64,000 nucleotides of DNA from Anthracocystis setariae. Its lineage: Eukaryota; Basidiomycota; Ustilaginomycetes; Ustilaginales; Ustilaginaceae. Location of the stretch: NCBI GenBank assembly GCA_928724745.1, contig CAKMXJ010000018.1, forward strand, positions 124,001 to 188,000, written 5' to 3'. Below the pieces are notes generated by a model, which worked only from the letters and a program-made list of their open reading frames with translations, did no database searches and was not told where the DNA came from. Within the stretch, counting starts at the first letter, position 1, and every line of letters starts with the position of its first letter. Below are positions 1-10,640 of the stretch, piece by piece. The position numbers were made by a program, and so were the translations under genes.

Positions 1-1286
1 TCCTTATCCATTGGTCCACCGACTTCCACGTTGCTGCCAGCTTGCGAGCTAGTCATAAGCACATCGGCTACGCCGCTCTGTTTCTGCTGCCCTGCGTTGT
101 TTGGGCCGATTTCGACCATGCGAGTAGATCGGTCAAAGCGAGAAAGATCCACCTGATCGGCCGGCTTTGCTGGACTTCTTGCGTCATCTTCTTCAGACGA
201 CGAAGACTGACGATCCGGAGGTGGCAGCACATCCATAGGCGGAGGGCTGGATGACATGACGATCGAATCAGCGATAGCTTCTCCGAGGTCTTGTTCGACC
301 TGCTGGCGGTCTCGTAGTTCGGGGTCGTCAGTGCGCAAAACGCGGCTGGCACGTGTATCTGGTGGTGTAGTGAGGGAAGCTGGGCGTTTGAGTCCCAGGC
401 TTGTGGGTCCACCGTTTGGAGTTGCTGGTCTGGAGCTGATGCGCTCGAACACTTCCGATGGGAGGCTGAGCACTGGCAGATCATCATCGCTATCCATGGG
501 TGCCACGCCGCCCAACCTCTTGCGGCGTTTCGAGATGAGCCATTTCTTGGCTTCCAATTCTTCCTCTCTTTGGCGAAGCATCGTCTTTTCCACCACTTCG
601 GGCTGCTGCAATGTGATGGGGATGTAGGCGAAGGGGGAACCACGTGGGCCGAACTTCATGACAGAATACGGACTCAAGTGATGCTGCGAGGCGAGGTGGG
701 CCAGGTCCATGAGAGCGACCCAATGGTAGTTGCCCGACTCGATGGCAGACTGTTGTGCGCTCGCAACCAGCTTGTCACGCTGCCTGTAATTGTAGTCGCT
801 GGCGGGAATACGTCCAAATGGGTCGAGGGCATAGCTGCTCAGCCCATCGAAGCCTTTGGTGGCTGGTGGTTGACGAAGCAGGCTGGGATCGCGATCCTGT
901 GGCTTGGTGGCGACCGAGAAGCTGGCACCTGGAGCCTTGGCGATGCTGGGGTCATTGGCGGCTTCGACGCCTTTGTTTTGGCTGTGGGCGCCGTTGGTGT
1001 TGGCGAGATGACCGTGGGTGGCGCCGTTGTCTTTGGCGTTGCCGCTGATATGGCGATGGGTGGTGGGAGCTCGGCTAGAAGAGGAGTGGGAGTGAGGCTT
1101 GGGTCGATTCGAGTCGGACGCATTGACCTCTTTGTGGGCTTTCTTAATCTGCTGACGCAAGCTGGAAGAGGGTTGGACGGTGGTGCCACCAAGCTCGGAG
1201 ATAGGAGACACCACTGAGGCGAGCGTGTTTCCGTTCGGGGAGAGTGGCGGAGACAGAGTGGGCTGCTGCACTACAGGTTGCGCCAT
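1..1286 (-). CDS. Unidentified protein, C-terminus cut by the window edge
   Basis: An open frame runs from an ATG at 1286 (context GATCATGGCGC) to the left edge without a stop, giving at least 428 residues. The N-terminal ~140 residues are rich in Ser, Pro, Asn and His and look disordered. A more ordered block follows at about residues 145-260: it begins GLSSYALDPFGRIPASDYNY, contains VMKFGPRGSPFAYIPITL, and ends in a charged helix with a basic patch (KKWLISKRRKRLGG). An acidic, Ser/Pro-rich tail runs off the window. The basic cluster could be a nuclear localisation signal; this is inference only. I do not recognise the family. The continuous frame and the conserved-looking central block argue that it is a real gene. 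Confidence 0.72.
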   Translation of the reverse strand, partial: MAQPVVQQPTLSPPLSPNGNTLASVVSPISELGGTTVQPSSSLRQQIKKAHKEVNASDSNRPKPHSHSSSSRAPTTHRHISGNAKDNGATHGHLANTNGAHSQNKGVEAANDPSIAKAPGASFSVATKPQDRDPSLLRQPPATKGFDGLSSYALDPFGRIPASDYNYRQRDKLVASAQQSAIESGNYHWVALMDLAHLASQHHLSPYSVMKFGPRGSPFAYIPITLQQPEVVEKTMLRQREEELEAKKWLISKRRKRLGGVAPMDSDDDLPVLSLPSEVFERISSRPATPNGGPTSLGLKRPASLTTPPDTRASRVLRTDDPELRDRQQVEQDLGEAIADSIVMSSSPPPMDVLPPPDRQSSSSEEDDARSPAKPADQVDLSRFDRSTRMVEIGPNNAGQQKQSGVADVLMTSSQAGSNVEVGGPMDK

Positions 1287-2122
1287 GATCTATGTCGTCG
1301 GTTAGTAGACGTACTCTAAACCGGCTTGATTCAAAGAGGAAGAAATTGGGATTTGCAGCTCAGAGTTGCGTGCATAGGCGGAGTAGAACGGGAGGATCGA
1401 GGAATGGCTCGAATAGAGACTGGAAGGAAAAGGGCTCTTCTTGAAGTTGTGACGAGGATGCTCCTAGCACCATGCTCGAATGTTAGGACAAGTGCAAGTG
1501 TAGACTGGGACCGAAAGCTGAGCGATTCCAGCGAGCGAACTCGAAAGCGACGAACCGAGACTGTGCCTGTCTCTGTCGCAAAGATGCTGTGATTGATGCG
1601 GTTGAAGTGTTCGGCTGCGTATGTTGGTGGCTCTTTTGGGAATCTACGTAAGCGAACTTGACTGATGAGCTCGCGAATGGCAGCGCAGCGATGCGACCTG
1701 ATCAGGAATCGAATACCGTTTGATAGCAATGGGAATCGTTGTTCAGGATGGAAAGCACGAGGAAGACGGGTGACCAAAAGCGACAAGCCTGTGAGGAATT
1801 GTCGTTCAAGGAAGAGAAGTCGTAGCAGAAGCCGAAACCGTGCGAATAAAGAAGCGGATAGCGCAAAGGGGAGTATGACGTGTAAGTGGATGAAGCTTGA
1901 TGGAATCTGGGAGATCGATTGATTGGAGCGAGATTGAATGGAGCGAGGGAGATGGATGCCGTGGGCAAGACGAGAGATGCTGTTCCAGGGAAGGGATAAA
2001 AGATCGATGCAGTTGCCGAGCCAACGGAAGATGATGAGTGGATGTGGATCCTGACTCCAAGTGTTTGTGAACGGACAAATTAGGATGGTGGTAGTCAGAA
2101 AGGCTGATGGACCAGATGATGG

Positions 2123-2178
2123 TGAGGAGGAGGAGGAGGAGGAGGAAGAGGAGGAGGAAAAGGAGGAGGAGGAAGAAG
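2123..2178. repeat. (GAG)n-type imperfect microsatellite
   Basis: Purine-only GAG/GAA triplets, about 56 bases, upstream of the first gene. On the minus strand it reads CTC/CTT and could form a pyrimidine-rich leader element of that gene. Confidence 0.9.
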
Positions 2179-2816
2179 TAGCTAAGCTTTGCTTGGAGGT
2201 GGCAGCAGAGGCCTTCGAAGGTGATGAGTTAGGCAGAGCCGAAGCCAAATGTCAAGCGGACAGTGTGTACTGTACAATATCACGAACAGGTGGCGTGGTG
2301 CGTAGTTGCTAGGCAGGGTGCAATCATGGAACGGGAGGGCACCGATCTCATATGCATCATCACATCGCAGACAACAGGCTCTTTGACCGGGGTGCAGCTC
2401 ACACAGAAAGGTCACCACTACCCACCACACACCGGCACACGATCTGTCACAAAAAGCGCGGATGCGTCGGTGCTTGAATCGTCCGCTTGACCGCTTCTTC
2501 TCTGCTGCTACTTCTTCTCTCTTCCCGTGCTGTAGCATCACCAAACCCTCTCTTTCATGATAATGTCATTTGTCGGATCTGCCGCTTTGTGCTGTCTGAA
2601 CTAGTTTCCTATCAGAACAAGCCGAGAAAGCAGGACGGATAAGGAAAAGAAAAAGAAAAGCAAGTAGTGGGCAAAGAGAGCGAGGGAAAGAGAGGAGTAC
2701 CAACACGGACCCTTGAGAGAAATCCAACACACATCGTGGCTCGCTTGCTCGTCCGACACACAGCGCACGCACATGAACGGATTGTCAGAGACAGATGTGG
2801 TGCCCACTTTCACATA

Positions 2817-2818
<2 letters not shown>

Positions 2819-2858
<40 letters not shown>
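2819..2858. repeat. (CA)n microsatellite followed by (GCTC)n
   Basis: About 20 CA dinucleotides, directly followed by a short GCTC tetranucleotide tract (to about 2871). Confidence 0.92.
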
Positions 2859-2861
<3 letters not shown>

Positions 2862-5059
2862 CGCTCGCTCGCAACGGACTAATTTGGCGGGAACAAGCTG
2901 CTGCTGCTGCGGGGTGATTGGAATCGCTCGTTACAGCCGGTCACGCAACGGAGCGTCATAAGGTTTCTCGCTCCACTGCAAACAGCGGTCGGTCAAGATC
3001 GAGAGAGAGTCAGCAGTAGGTCCACTCTGTGTAAATGATATACAGTAGAGTGTAGAACTGTACCGGTAGAGTCAAGCTATGACGCGCGCGCGTTTGCGGC
3101 TCGGGTGGCCTTTTTGCCCGCCAAACAGCGAAGGAAAAAAAGGACCGATTTTGATGGCGCCAAATGCAGCTTCGATTTCAGCAATTCAGGGTCCACCTAC
3201 GTTTTTGCGATTCAAATCTGTAATTGCCTCAGATCTAACTACAATCCCATTGTACTGAAGAAGTACAAATCGTTGCCAATCACCAACGGCGGTACAGGAC
3301 TGCGACTGTCATGTAGCTAGGCGAATCGGCTGAACTTCAAGCGAACGTCTTCCGCCACTCCGCTTGCAAGGGTTTTAAGGCGCGCGTCTCGATCTCGACG
3401 GTCGGCTCGCCAAGTTCGAACAACTACAACTGCAACTGCGGTTACACCATGAACGACAACCTTGATGACGGCTTTTTGGCCGCTTACAGAGCCGCTCTTT
3501 GTCCAGGTTTCATCCCTTTGGCTTCTGCTCGGTAGCCCACTAGAGCTTCGAGAAACCGCCAGAGCATCTTGAAGAATGCTGGCATGATCGAAACCGAATC
3601 GGCTCGTGCTTGTCTCGTACGGTCCCCTCGGTCACAGAGCCTATTGGGTATCGGTGAGGCCGAGTGACCAGACTCAGTCGAACCACCGACGACCGGCGAA
3701 TTTGGCTCGAAGTGAAGCGGTTCTGCATCGTGCTGCCTTCATCTTCAATGAAGCATCGAATTCGACTAGGCCGTCAATCATATACTGTAACTGTGCAGTG
3801 GTAGTAGCCCAGATTAGTCTCTGCGGTTCTGCGTTGGAAGCCTTGAGAAGCTGTTGCTATCGGTTCACCCCGATGCTTTTACGTGTGAGGCATCGGTGAT
3901 GTGGAATTTAACAAGAAGTCGCGCAACAATTTTTGCGTATCGTCCGCATGAGCGTGTAGCTGGCAGAGGCCAAGAAAAGATCGACCTGTCAGTTGCGCAA
4001 CCGAGGGGCGGATCGCTATACAGCACTGAACCAGCAAAATAATAATGCAAGCTGCGTGCTTAGACCACCATCTCCGCTTCGACTTTCCAGTACAATACTG
4101 CTTTCGGATACCATAAAGAGAGCTCAGAGACACTACAACAAAGACACAAACTAGTAGCCCTGTACTGCACTGCGTCAATGTCCAAGGCCAAAAAGTCAAT
4201 ATATGGAGCTTGTATGTACTTGAGAGATCAGCCCAAAGCCAACGTTAACGAAACGCTTCTCATACACTACAGTACAGCAGCTGTACATTGTATCTACATA
4301 CTGTAGTAGTAAGTAGAGTAAACCGAAAATTTCAAGCCACGCCTCGGCGACTTTTTGTTTGAGCGATTCAAATCCTCACAGTCCGCTTGTGCGCTGCAGT
4401 CGATCCAACCCCTTGAACTATTCACAGTAAAGCCTCATACTGTACTGTGCTGTACCAATTGCGTAGCCTTAACCGTCCGGCCTTTTATCGCACAATCGTC
4501 CTTTCATAGCCGAGCGCAACTTGAAAAGTCGTCAAGTCGCTTCTGCATGCTGCATCACTGTTCTGCCATCACGCTTTCGGCTGGTGCACAAGTTTGAATC
4601 TTATCCCTCCCCCCCCCCCCGAGGACCGTGCATAAGGCTGGTCTTTGTAGCCTCCAAGCTTGATTCCGTTCCGGCGATCCAAATCCACGTCGATCTTTGG
4701 ACGTTGATCTCAGTACAGTACTGTACAGCACGGAACGACCATCACGATCACCGTCACTGCCCTGTCCTCGTCGGTCTTATGATCCCGAAGGCGTGTGATT
4801 CGGATGCTATCCTCTTTGCTTCGGCGGGTCCGACTTCCAGGCTAGAGTGGTATCGATAGGAAGGCCCGCCAGGCACTTTTTCAAATGAAAGAGTGAAGCG
4901 ACTATCAAAAGCCAGGAGCAGGAGCATCCCCCATCAGGAGGCCATGTGCAGGTTGCTTCAAAGTGTACAGTAGTCTAGTTTGCTGTGCATTTTCAGGGGG
5001 AAAGCGAAAGCAGAGGCGGGTGAGGCGCAGTGACAAGAAAAGTGTACCATCTAGGGTGA

Positions 5060-5060
<1 letters not shown>

Positions 5061-5099
<39 letters not shown>

Positions 5100-5134
5100 C
5101 TCTCTCTCTCTCTTTCTCTCTTTCTCTCTCTCTT

Positions 5135-5162
<28 letters not shown>
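5061..5162. repeat. (AC)n joined to (CT)n microsatellite
   Basis: An AC tract (5061-5095) passes directly into CT repeats broken by TTT (5095-5162). The same AC-to-CT compound architecture recurs at 50865-50935. Confidence 0.92.
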
Positions 5163-5165
<3 letters not shown>

Positions 5166-5332
5166 TTATTCTCTCTCCGCCGTCATCGTCTCTCTCGCCT
5201 GTCTCTTTTTTCTATTCTCTCCCTCACTTTTGGCATCACTACGCGAATGCACACACACTTACACCCCGCGCGTTAGAAGCAATCATTTTTTGAGGCTAAA
5301 AGGCTAATTCAGGGTTTGCACGCCTCGGTTGT

Positions 5333-5334
<2 letters not shown>

Positions 5335-5363
<29 letters not shown>
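5335..5363. repeat. T29 homopolymer
   Basis: An uninterrupted run of 29 thymines followed by AAATTTTT. It could be an old poly(A) tail of a minus-strand retroposed sequence, but no target-site duplication was found. Confidence 0.9.
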
Positions 5364-5371
<8 letters not shown>

Positions 5372-6121
5372 CGCCGCGAAATGCACACCGAACGGACGGA
5401 CGACTTTGCTGGCACCGAATTCCTCTGAACGGTCCAAATTTTGGATTCGCCCTCATTTCAACGCTGTAGTCAGTAGAGTGCAGTGAACTGCGCTTCGGCC
5501 TTGGATGCGCTGCTGCTGCTGCTGCTCCTCCTCCTTGACTTCGCTGTCACGGTCTGCAAACACCAAAAGTCACCAACCACCCAGCAGAGCCGACCGAACC
5601 CCCCCCTTTTGTTGGCTCCATCGGAACGCATCCTACGACGTCGCTATCGCTATCGTCATCCTCATCATCTGCATCCTTCTCGTCTCATTCCCGCCCCTCA
5701 TCAGATCTTGATCGCTCCTCCCTTTCATCAACTTGCAGTCTCTTCACTGCTCGTTTCCATAGGTGTGGCCAGGTTCGTCGCCGACCGCCTTTGACGTCCC
5801 GTCCTCTTGTCGGTCGACGCGTTGCGATTCCGTATTCCCTTGCTACTTCATCATCGTCGAGGCTGGCTCCATCGCATTCGTCATCGTAACTTTGCACCAT
5901 CCAACTTGGTTCTCTCTCACGCTTCTACGCACGCACATATCTCTTCTCACCGCAAGCTTGGCTCCACATTGATTGCGAGCCCCCAACCCCCGGCGCTCGA
6001 TTCGTTCTTTCACCTCCTTTCGTCCTTTGGCTCAGTATTGCCGCATCACATTCTTTTCTCTGCTCTAGCATCTCCTTGCGCGAGCCCATCGTCCACAACA
6101 ACGCTCGCTTCTTGTTCGCAT

Positions 6122-6148
6122 ACCACCACCACCACCACCACCACCACC
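6122..6148. repeat. (ACC)9 microsatellite
   Basis: Nine ACC triplets in the presumed 5' leader of the chitin synthase gene. Confidence 0.9.
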
Positions 6149-6402
6149 GACGTTCGATCGTTCGCACCTAGCTTCGACAATTTTCGACTTGGTCTCGACC
6201 CTGAACCCTGGCCTTCATCGCGCGCAATCGCCTTGAGCTCGACAGTTGCATCCTATTCTTCCTCTACCGGAGTAATAGATTGACATTGCCGCCGCCGCTC
6301 ATAGTCTATTGACGCGGAAACGTTCAGACCATCTTGCACTGCCGCAAACCCTGAATTCAGAGCTGCGCAGGATAGCTCCGTACATTCGTACGCCTAGTCA
6401 AG

Positions 6403-9400
6403 ATGCCCGCCATTCAGCGTAACGCAACCTTCACAAAGACCTTTATCCGCAAACCGGGTCAACGCAACAACGATGCGTCGATACCGCTTCACACGGAGGC
6501 GCCACCGCCGCTTCGACAGCCTACACGCATCGCACGTGCAAAGACCTTGACCCGTCCAGAAAGGAGTCAACCTCAGGTTCCGCTCATCAACCCAAGTAGT
6601 GGCGGACCTGGCTTTTCGACTGCTTCCAAGTCCAAGTCCAAGTTCTCCGGATGGAAGGTGTTTTCACTCCTCGTCACCTTCTGGGCGCCAAGTCCCTTCC
6701 TCCGTTGCTGTGGTCTCAAGGACAAGCCAAGTCGTCAGGCATGGCGTGAAAAGGTATCGCTCGTCTTTCTTGCCATCCTTCTCGGCGCTTTCATCGGTTT
6801 CATCACCATGGGTCTCAACGCCTCTCTTTGTCCCCGTGACGAAATCACCACCTATAGGACCTTTGTCAAGATCGGAACCGGAGGCGCCGTTCTCGGCGTC
6901 CAAGGCTGGGCCATCGATATCACCACAGCGCAACACATTCCCGATACGCAAGTCAAGAGCTTGTTCGCCCTCACTTCCACCAGAGCCGGTACCGACATCT
7001 CTTCGCTCTGGACGAGGTCCGACGCAGCCAACTTTCCAGCCTGCCAAGGCTCTAAGGCCGCCTACGCCGCCGAACCCATCTGCATGGCTCTCAACGGCAC
7101 CGTCCTCGCCACTTGTCCTCTCGGACCCCTGAACCAAGCCACTTTTGACACTTACGGCATGAAGAACATCACAAGGAGGGTCGGCTACGGCTGGGAAGAC
7201 ATTGAGAGCGGCACTTTTGCCAACTTTATGGTTCTCGACGGCGTTGTGCTCAACATGGACCCTTACATCAAGGCCAACCCGAAACCCATTCCAGGAGATG
7301 TCGTCGATATCGCGATTCGACAGCAACTCGCCAGCACACTTGTAGGCGGACGAGACTCTACCATGATGTTCTACACCAATCCGACCGCCCGCGACGCCAT
7401 TCCGTGTCTGTTGCAAAAGTACCAAGCCGGTCAAATCGACAAGATCACCCCCGGTTGCTTCATCACCAACTTGGTGCTCTATTGCTCCCTGGTCATCATC
7501 TTGGCCATCGTGCTCATTCGCTTCTCCATGGCGGTATGGTTCTCTTGGTTCATGGCCGGAAGGATGTCTTCAACGCCGTCCCCCTCTCGGCAGCGCAAGA
7601 TCGCGCCCAACGTGTTGCCCGATGGTGCCATCAAGAACGTCAACTCATCCGGCGCAGCGCCTTGGGCTAACAAGGCGCGTCCACCGCCCTCGCAACCTGC
7701 GCGCCGCCGACGGCTCTCCAATGCTTCGGCAGCTCCCTCGATTCCTGACAGTCTTTCGATCCAGCACATTGGCACCGAACCCTACGTGGTCTGCCTCGTC
7801 ACAGCGTATTCCGAAGGCGAGCAGGGTATCGCGACAACGCTCACATCGCTCGCAGAGACCGAGTACTCGGACCAGCGCAAATTGCTCTTTGTCGTTGCCG
7901 ATGGTATGGTGACAGGTTCTGGAGAGGCGATGAGCACACCAGACATTTGTGTCTCGTTGCTCGAAGCCGATTCTCGATTCGGAACGCCCACGCCCATGAG
8001 TTTCGTCTCGATCGCGGCAGGTAGAAAGGAGCACAACATGGCCATGGTCTACGCCGGTCACTACACTCGAGGCAAAGGTCGTCGAACTCCCATGATTGTC
8101 GTGGTCAAGTGTGGTACCCCCGCCGAGGCCAAAGACTCTAAGCCCGGAAATCGAGGTAAACGTGACTCGCAGATGATTCTCATGAACTTCTTCCAGCGCG
8201 TCACTTACAACGATCGCATGACGCCGCTCGATTACGATCTCTTCCGAAAATTGCATACCCTGATGGGTGTCACCCCCGACTTTTTCGAGCTCTGCCTTAT
8301 GGTCGATGCCGACACCAAGGTCTATCCCAAGTCGATGAAGATCTTGTCCAACTGCATGATGGGCGACCCGCTCATCATGGGTGCCTGCGGAGAGACGCGT
8401 ATCGCCAATAAGCTCCAAAGTTGGGTGACAGCGATCCAGGTCTATGAGTACTTCATCTCGCATCACCAGGCCAAAGCCTTCGAATCCGTGTTCGGTGGTG
8501 TTACGTGTTTGCCAGGCTGTTTCTCCATGTACCGCATCAAGGCGAGAAAGCAGACCGATGACGACTGGGTTCCCATCATTGTCAAGCCCGAAGTCACTCG
8601 CGAGTATAGCCAGAGCACGGTCACGACCCTGCACCAGAAGAACTTGCTTTTGCTCGGAGAAGATCGCTTCCTTACCACCACTCTGCTGCGTACCTTCCCG
8701 AACCGCAAGATGGTGTTCTGCCCTCAAGCTCGTTGCAAGACCGAGGTGCCGCACACTTTCACCATGCTGCTCTCGCAGCGACGTCGATGGATCAACTCCA
8801 CCATCCACAACCTCATGGAGCTGGTGCTTGTGCGAGATCTATGCGGTACCTTCTGCTTTTCGATGCAATTCGTCGTGTTCATGGACTTGCTCGGCACCAT
8901 GGTTCTACCCGTTTCCATTGCATTGACCTACACGTTGGTCGCGACCTACTGCCTCAACCCGCCTCATTCGTTCACCGAAGCCATCCCGCTCATGCTCCTG
9001 GTCGCCGTTATTGGTATGCCAGCACTGCTCATTCTGCTTGCGACGCGCAAGTTGATCTACGTGGTTTGGATGCTGATCTACCTGGTTGCTCTTCCCATTT
9101 GGAATTTCGTCTTGCCGGTCTATTCGTTCTGGCACTTTGACGACTTTTCGTGGGGAGAAACGCGAAAGGTCGAGGGAGAAGGCAAGCAGGAAGCGCACGG
9201 CCACTCTGGTGGAGCTGCTACGGGTGGGGCAGTCCCGCTGCGAAGATGGGAGGACTGGGAGAGGTCGAGGCTGCGCAAAAAGAGGCGCGAGGAAAAGCGC
9301 CGCCGCGAACTCGAAAGGCAGTTTGGCACCGGCTTCCACAACGATGGAGATCACGATCGCAAGGAAGCCGAGAGACCCGAAAGCGTGTTCAGCGAGGCTT

Positions 9401-10167
9401 CGGACTTTGACGATGACAGGTGGGGTGAGCAGATTGGTGGATACGATGAGAGTGTACCTCCTCCCGTGCAGATTGTCACGCATTCGCTGTGGGTGGGAGA
9501 TCAAGAGGTCATGATCGACACGCAGGATATGGAGAAGATGCTACAAACTGGATGGGACGACCGCGACTTTCGCGCCAAGAACGAGGGCAAGCCCGGTGCG
9601 CAACCGCAATATCCTTCGGCTGTCAACCGCAACCGTCTTGCACCTCAGATGGACATGTTCCCAGTCAACAGACATGCGCCCGCGGTGCCGGAGATTCCGT
9701 CTCGCTACGGTCCGCCTAACGGCGGCGGTGGCGGCAAAGGTGGGTTGGGCAAGGGCGGCAAGCCAGCGGTGGGTAGGAACAACTATCAACCGGGAAGCTA
9801 CGAGATGGAGCGAACGCCTAGTCCAGGCGAGTATGCGAGCTTGATGCGCGGCACGCCATCGCCGTCGTCGCCTGGATTTGGGCCCATGCAGCAGCCATTT
9901 GGTCAGTCGTCGGCGGTCAGCAGTGGACCGCAGGGACCGTCTCACGCGAGGCAGAGATCGGGCGGAAATACGCAGAACCAGGCTGCACCACCAGGAGGGC
10001 CGCCACCCGCCAACGCCCCCGCTTACCCGCCGGCATTTGGCAGCAGAGGCCCTCCGCCGCCCAGAGGAGTTGGGCCAAATGGGAGTGGAAATGGGAATGC
10101 AAAAGGCAATGGACCCCCGCCGCCGCAGGGACCCGCGGGTAGAAATTACCATGATCGCTTTGGTTGA
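6403..10167 (+). CDS. Class IV (Chs3-type) chitin synthase
   Basis: This integral membrane family-2 glycosyltransferase polymerises UDP-GlcNAc into cell-wall chitin. The product has 1254 residues from an ATG in good context (CAAGATGCCC), with no intron needed. A basic N-terminus precedes two membrane segments (about 83-104 and 117-138), an extracytoplasmic domain, and a third hydrophobic segment (357-385). The catalytic region includes MVDADTKVYPKS (~633), CLPGCFSMYRIKA (~702), GEDRFLTT (~752) and the QRRRWINST motif (~791). The block HNLMELVLVRDLCGTFCFSM is characteristic of Chs3/class IV. C-terminal membrane helices (~817-905) end at WGETRKV. A ~330-residue Gly/Pro/Arg-rich cytoplasmic tail follows. 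Smuts carry two class IV enzymes (Chs5 and Chs7 in Ustilago maydis), and I cannot tell which this matches. Confidence 0.96.
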   Translation: MPAIQRNATFTKTFIRKPGQRNNDASIPLHTEAPPPLRQPTRIARAKTLTRPERSQPQVPLINPSSGGPGFSTASKSKSKFSGWKVFSLLVTFWAPSPFLRCCGLKDKPSRQAWREKVSLVFLAILLGAFIGFITMGLNASLCPRDEITTYRTFVKIGTGGAVLGVQGWAIDITTAQHIPDTQVKSLFALTSTRAGTDISSLWTRSDAANFPACQGSKAAYAAEPICMALNGTVLATCPLGPLNQATFDTYGMKNITRRVGYGWEDIESGTFANFMVLDGVVLNMDPYIKANPKPIPGDVVDIAIRQQLASTLVGGRDSTMMFYTNPTARDAIPCLLQKYQAGQIDKITPGCFITNLVLYCSLVIILAIVLIRFSMAVWFSWFMAGRMSSTPSPSRQRKIAPNVLPDGAIKNVNSSGAAPWANKARPPPSQPARRRRLSNASAAPSIPDSLSIQHIGTEPYVVCLVTAYSEGEQGIATTLTSLAETEYSDQRKLLFVVADGMVTGSGEAMSTPDICVSLLEADSRFGTPTPMSFVSIAAGRKEHNMAMVYAGHYTRGKGRRTPMIVVVKCGTPAEAKDSKPGNRGKRDSQMILMNFFQRVTYNDRMTPLDYDLFRKLHTLMGVTPDFFELCLMVDADTKVYPKSMKILSNCMMGDPLIMGACGETRIANKLQSWVTAIQVYEYFISHHQAKAFESVFGGVTCLPGCFSMYRIKARKQTDDDWVPIIVKPEVTREYSQSTVTTLHQKNLLLLGEDRFLTTTLLRTFPNRKMVFCPQARCKTEVPHTFTMLLSQRRRWINSTIHNLMELVLVRDLCGTFCFSMQFVVFMDLLGTMVLPVSIALTYTLVATYCLNPPHSFTEAIPLMLLVAVIGMPALLILLATRKLIYVVWMLIYLVALPIWNFVLPVYSFWHFDDFSWGETRKVEGEGKQEAHGHSGGAATGGAVPLRRWEDWERSRLRKKRREEKRRRELERQFGTGFHNDGDHDRKEAERPESVFSEASDFDDDRWGEQIGGYDESVPPPVQIVTHSLWVGDQEVMIDTQDMEKMLQTGWDDRDFRAKNEGKPGAQPQYPSAVNRNRLAPQMDMFPVNRHAPAVPEIPSRYGPPNGGGGGKGGLGKGGKPAVGRNNYQPGSYEMERTPSPGEYASLMRGTPSPSSPGFGPMQQPFGQSSAVSSGPQGPSHARQRSGGNTQNQAAPPGGPPPANAPAYPPAFGSRGPPPPRGVGPNGSGNGNAKGNGPPPPQGPAGRNYHDRFG

Positions 10168-10413
10168 GGGAGAGAGCGCTTCATTATTGGTTTGGATGGA
10201 TCTCGCAGTCTCTCTGCTCTTTGAACAGGGTGATATCTATCTATTTATTCGGCATTTCGCTTTATTAGACAGTTACTTTCTCTTGTTATTCACTCTTCTT
10301 TTTTTCGCTCGTTTTGCAATACTTGGTTTTGATGTGTTTCTGTGTGCATATAGGGAGGTATTCTGTACGATGTTGTAACTTGTGTGTGGTTGGGAAGGAG
10401 GGGATTAGTGCGC

Positions 10414-10515
10414 GGGGGGGGGGGGGGGGGAATGGATTTATCGTGCGGAGAAGGGGGGGGGGGGGGGCGCGCGCTTCGCGTTTGGTGTGTGGTTTGTGGG
10501 CGGTGGGGGGGGGGG
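10414..10515 (+). repeat. Cluster of three G homopolymers
   Basis: Runs of 17, 15 and 11 guanines within about 100 bases. Together they could fold as one or more G-quadruplexes on the plus strand or its transcript. Confidence 0.85.
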
Positions 10516-10587
10516 CAAATTAGTGTTGTTCTCCTTTTTTTGGAGCGCGTGTTGGGTTGAGAGGGGGGTTCTTTTGTCTCGACAACA

Positions 10588-10622
10588 CCATCATCATCAT
10601 CATCATCATTATCATCATCATC
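10588..10622. repeat. (CAT)n microsatellite
   Basis: About 12 CAT/ATC triplets with one TAT interruption, just upstream of the DAD1 start. Confidence 0.88.
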
Positions 10623-10640
10623 GTTCACCGCGAATCAAAG

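Larger units (their letters stand above)
1287..6402. other. Long repeat-rich intergenic region
   Basis: This 5.1 kb stretch holds no ORF that looks like a protein. It contains a (GAG)n tract, two (CA)n tracts, a (CT)n tract, a C12 run, a T29 run, an (ACC)9 tract and several copies of a GTACTGTAC-like palindrome. The left part is the upstream region of the minus-strand gene ending at 1286. The right part (about 5480-6402) is pyrimidine-rich and probably holds the promoter and 5' UTR of the chitin synthase. Confidence 0.6.
10168..10640. other. Intergenic region with three long G runs and an ATC microsatellite
   Basis: Chitin synthase 3' flank and DAD1 5' flank. G runs lie at 10414-10430, 10453-10467 and 10505-10515, and a (CAT)n tract at 10588-10622 ends 18 bases before the DAD1 start codon. 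Confidence 0.75.

Noticed and set aside
1331..2248. 305-codon minus frame upstream of the first gene
   Set aside because: Poly-Ser and low-complexity content generated by the GAG microsatellite; probably untranslated leader or promoter.
7645..8808. 387-codon antisense frame over the chitin synthase catalytic region
   Set aside because: Shadow of the conserved sense gene; no domain and no splice or start context.
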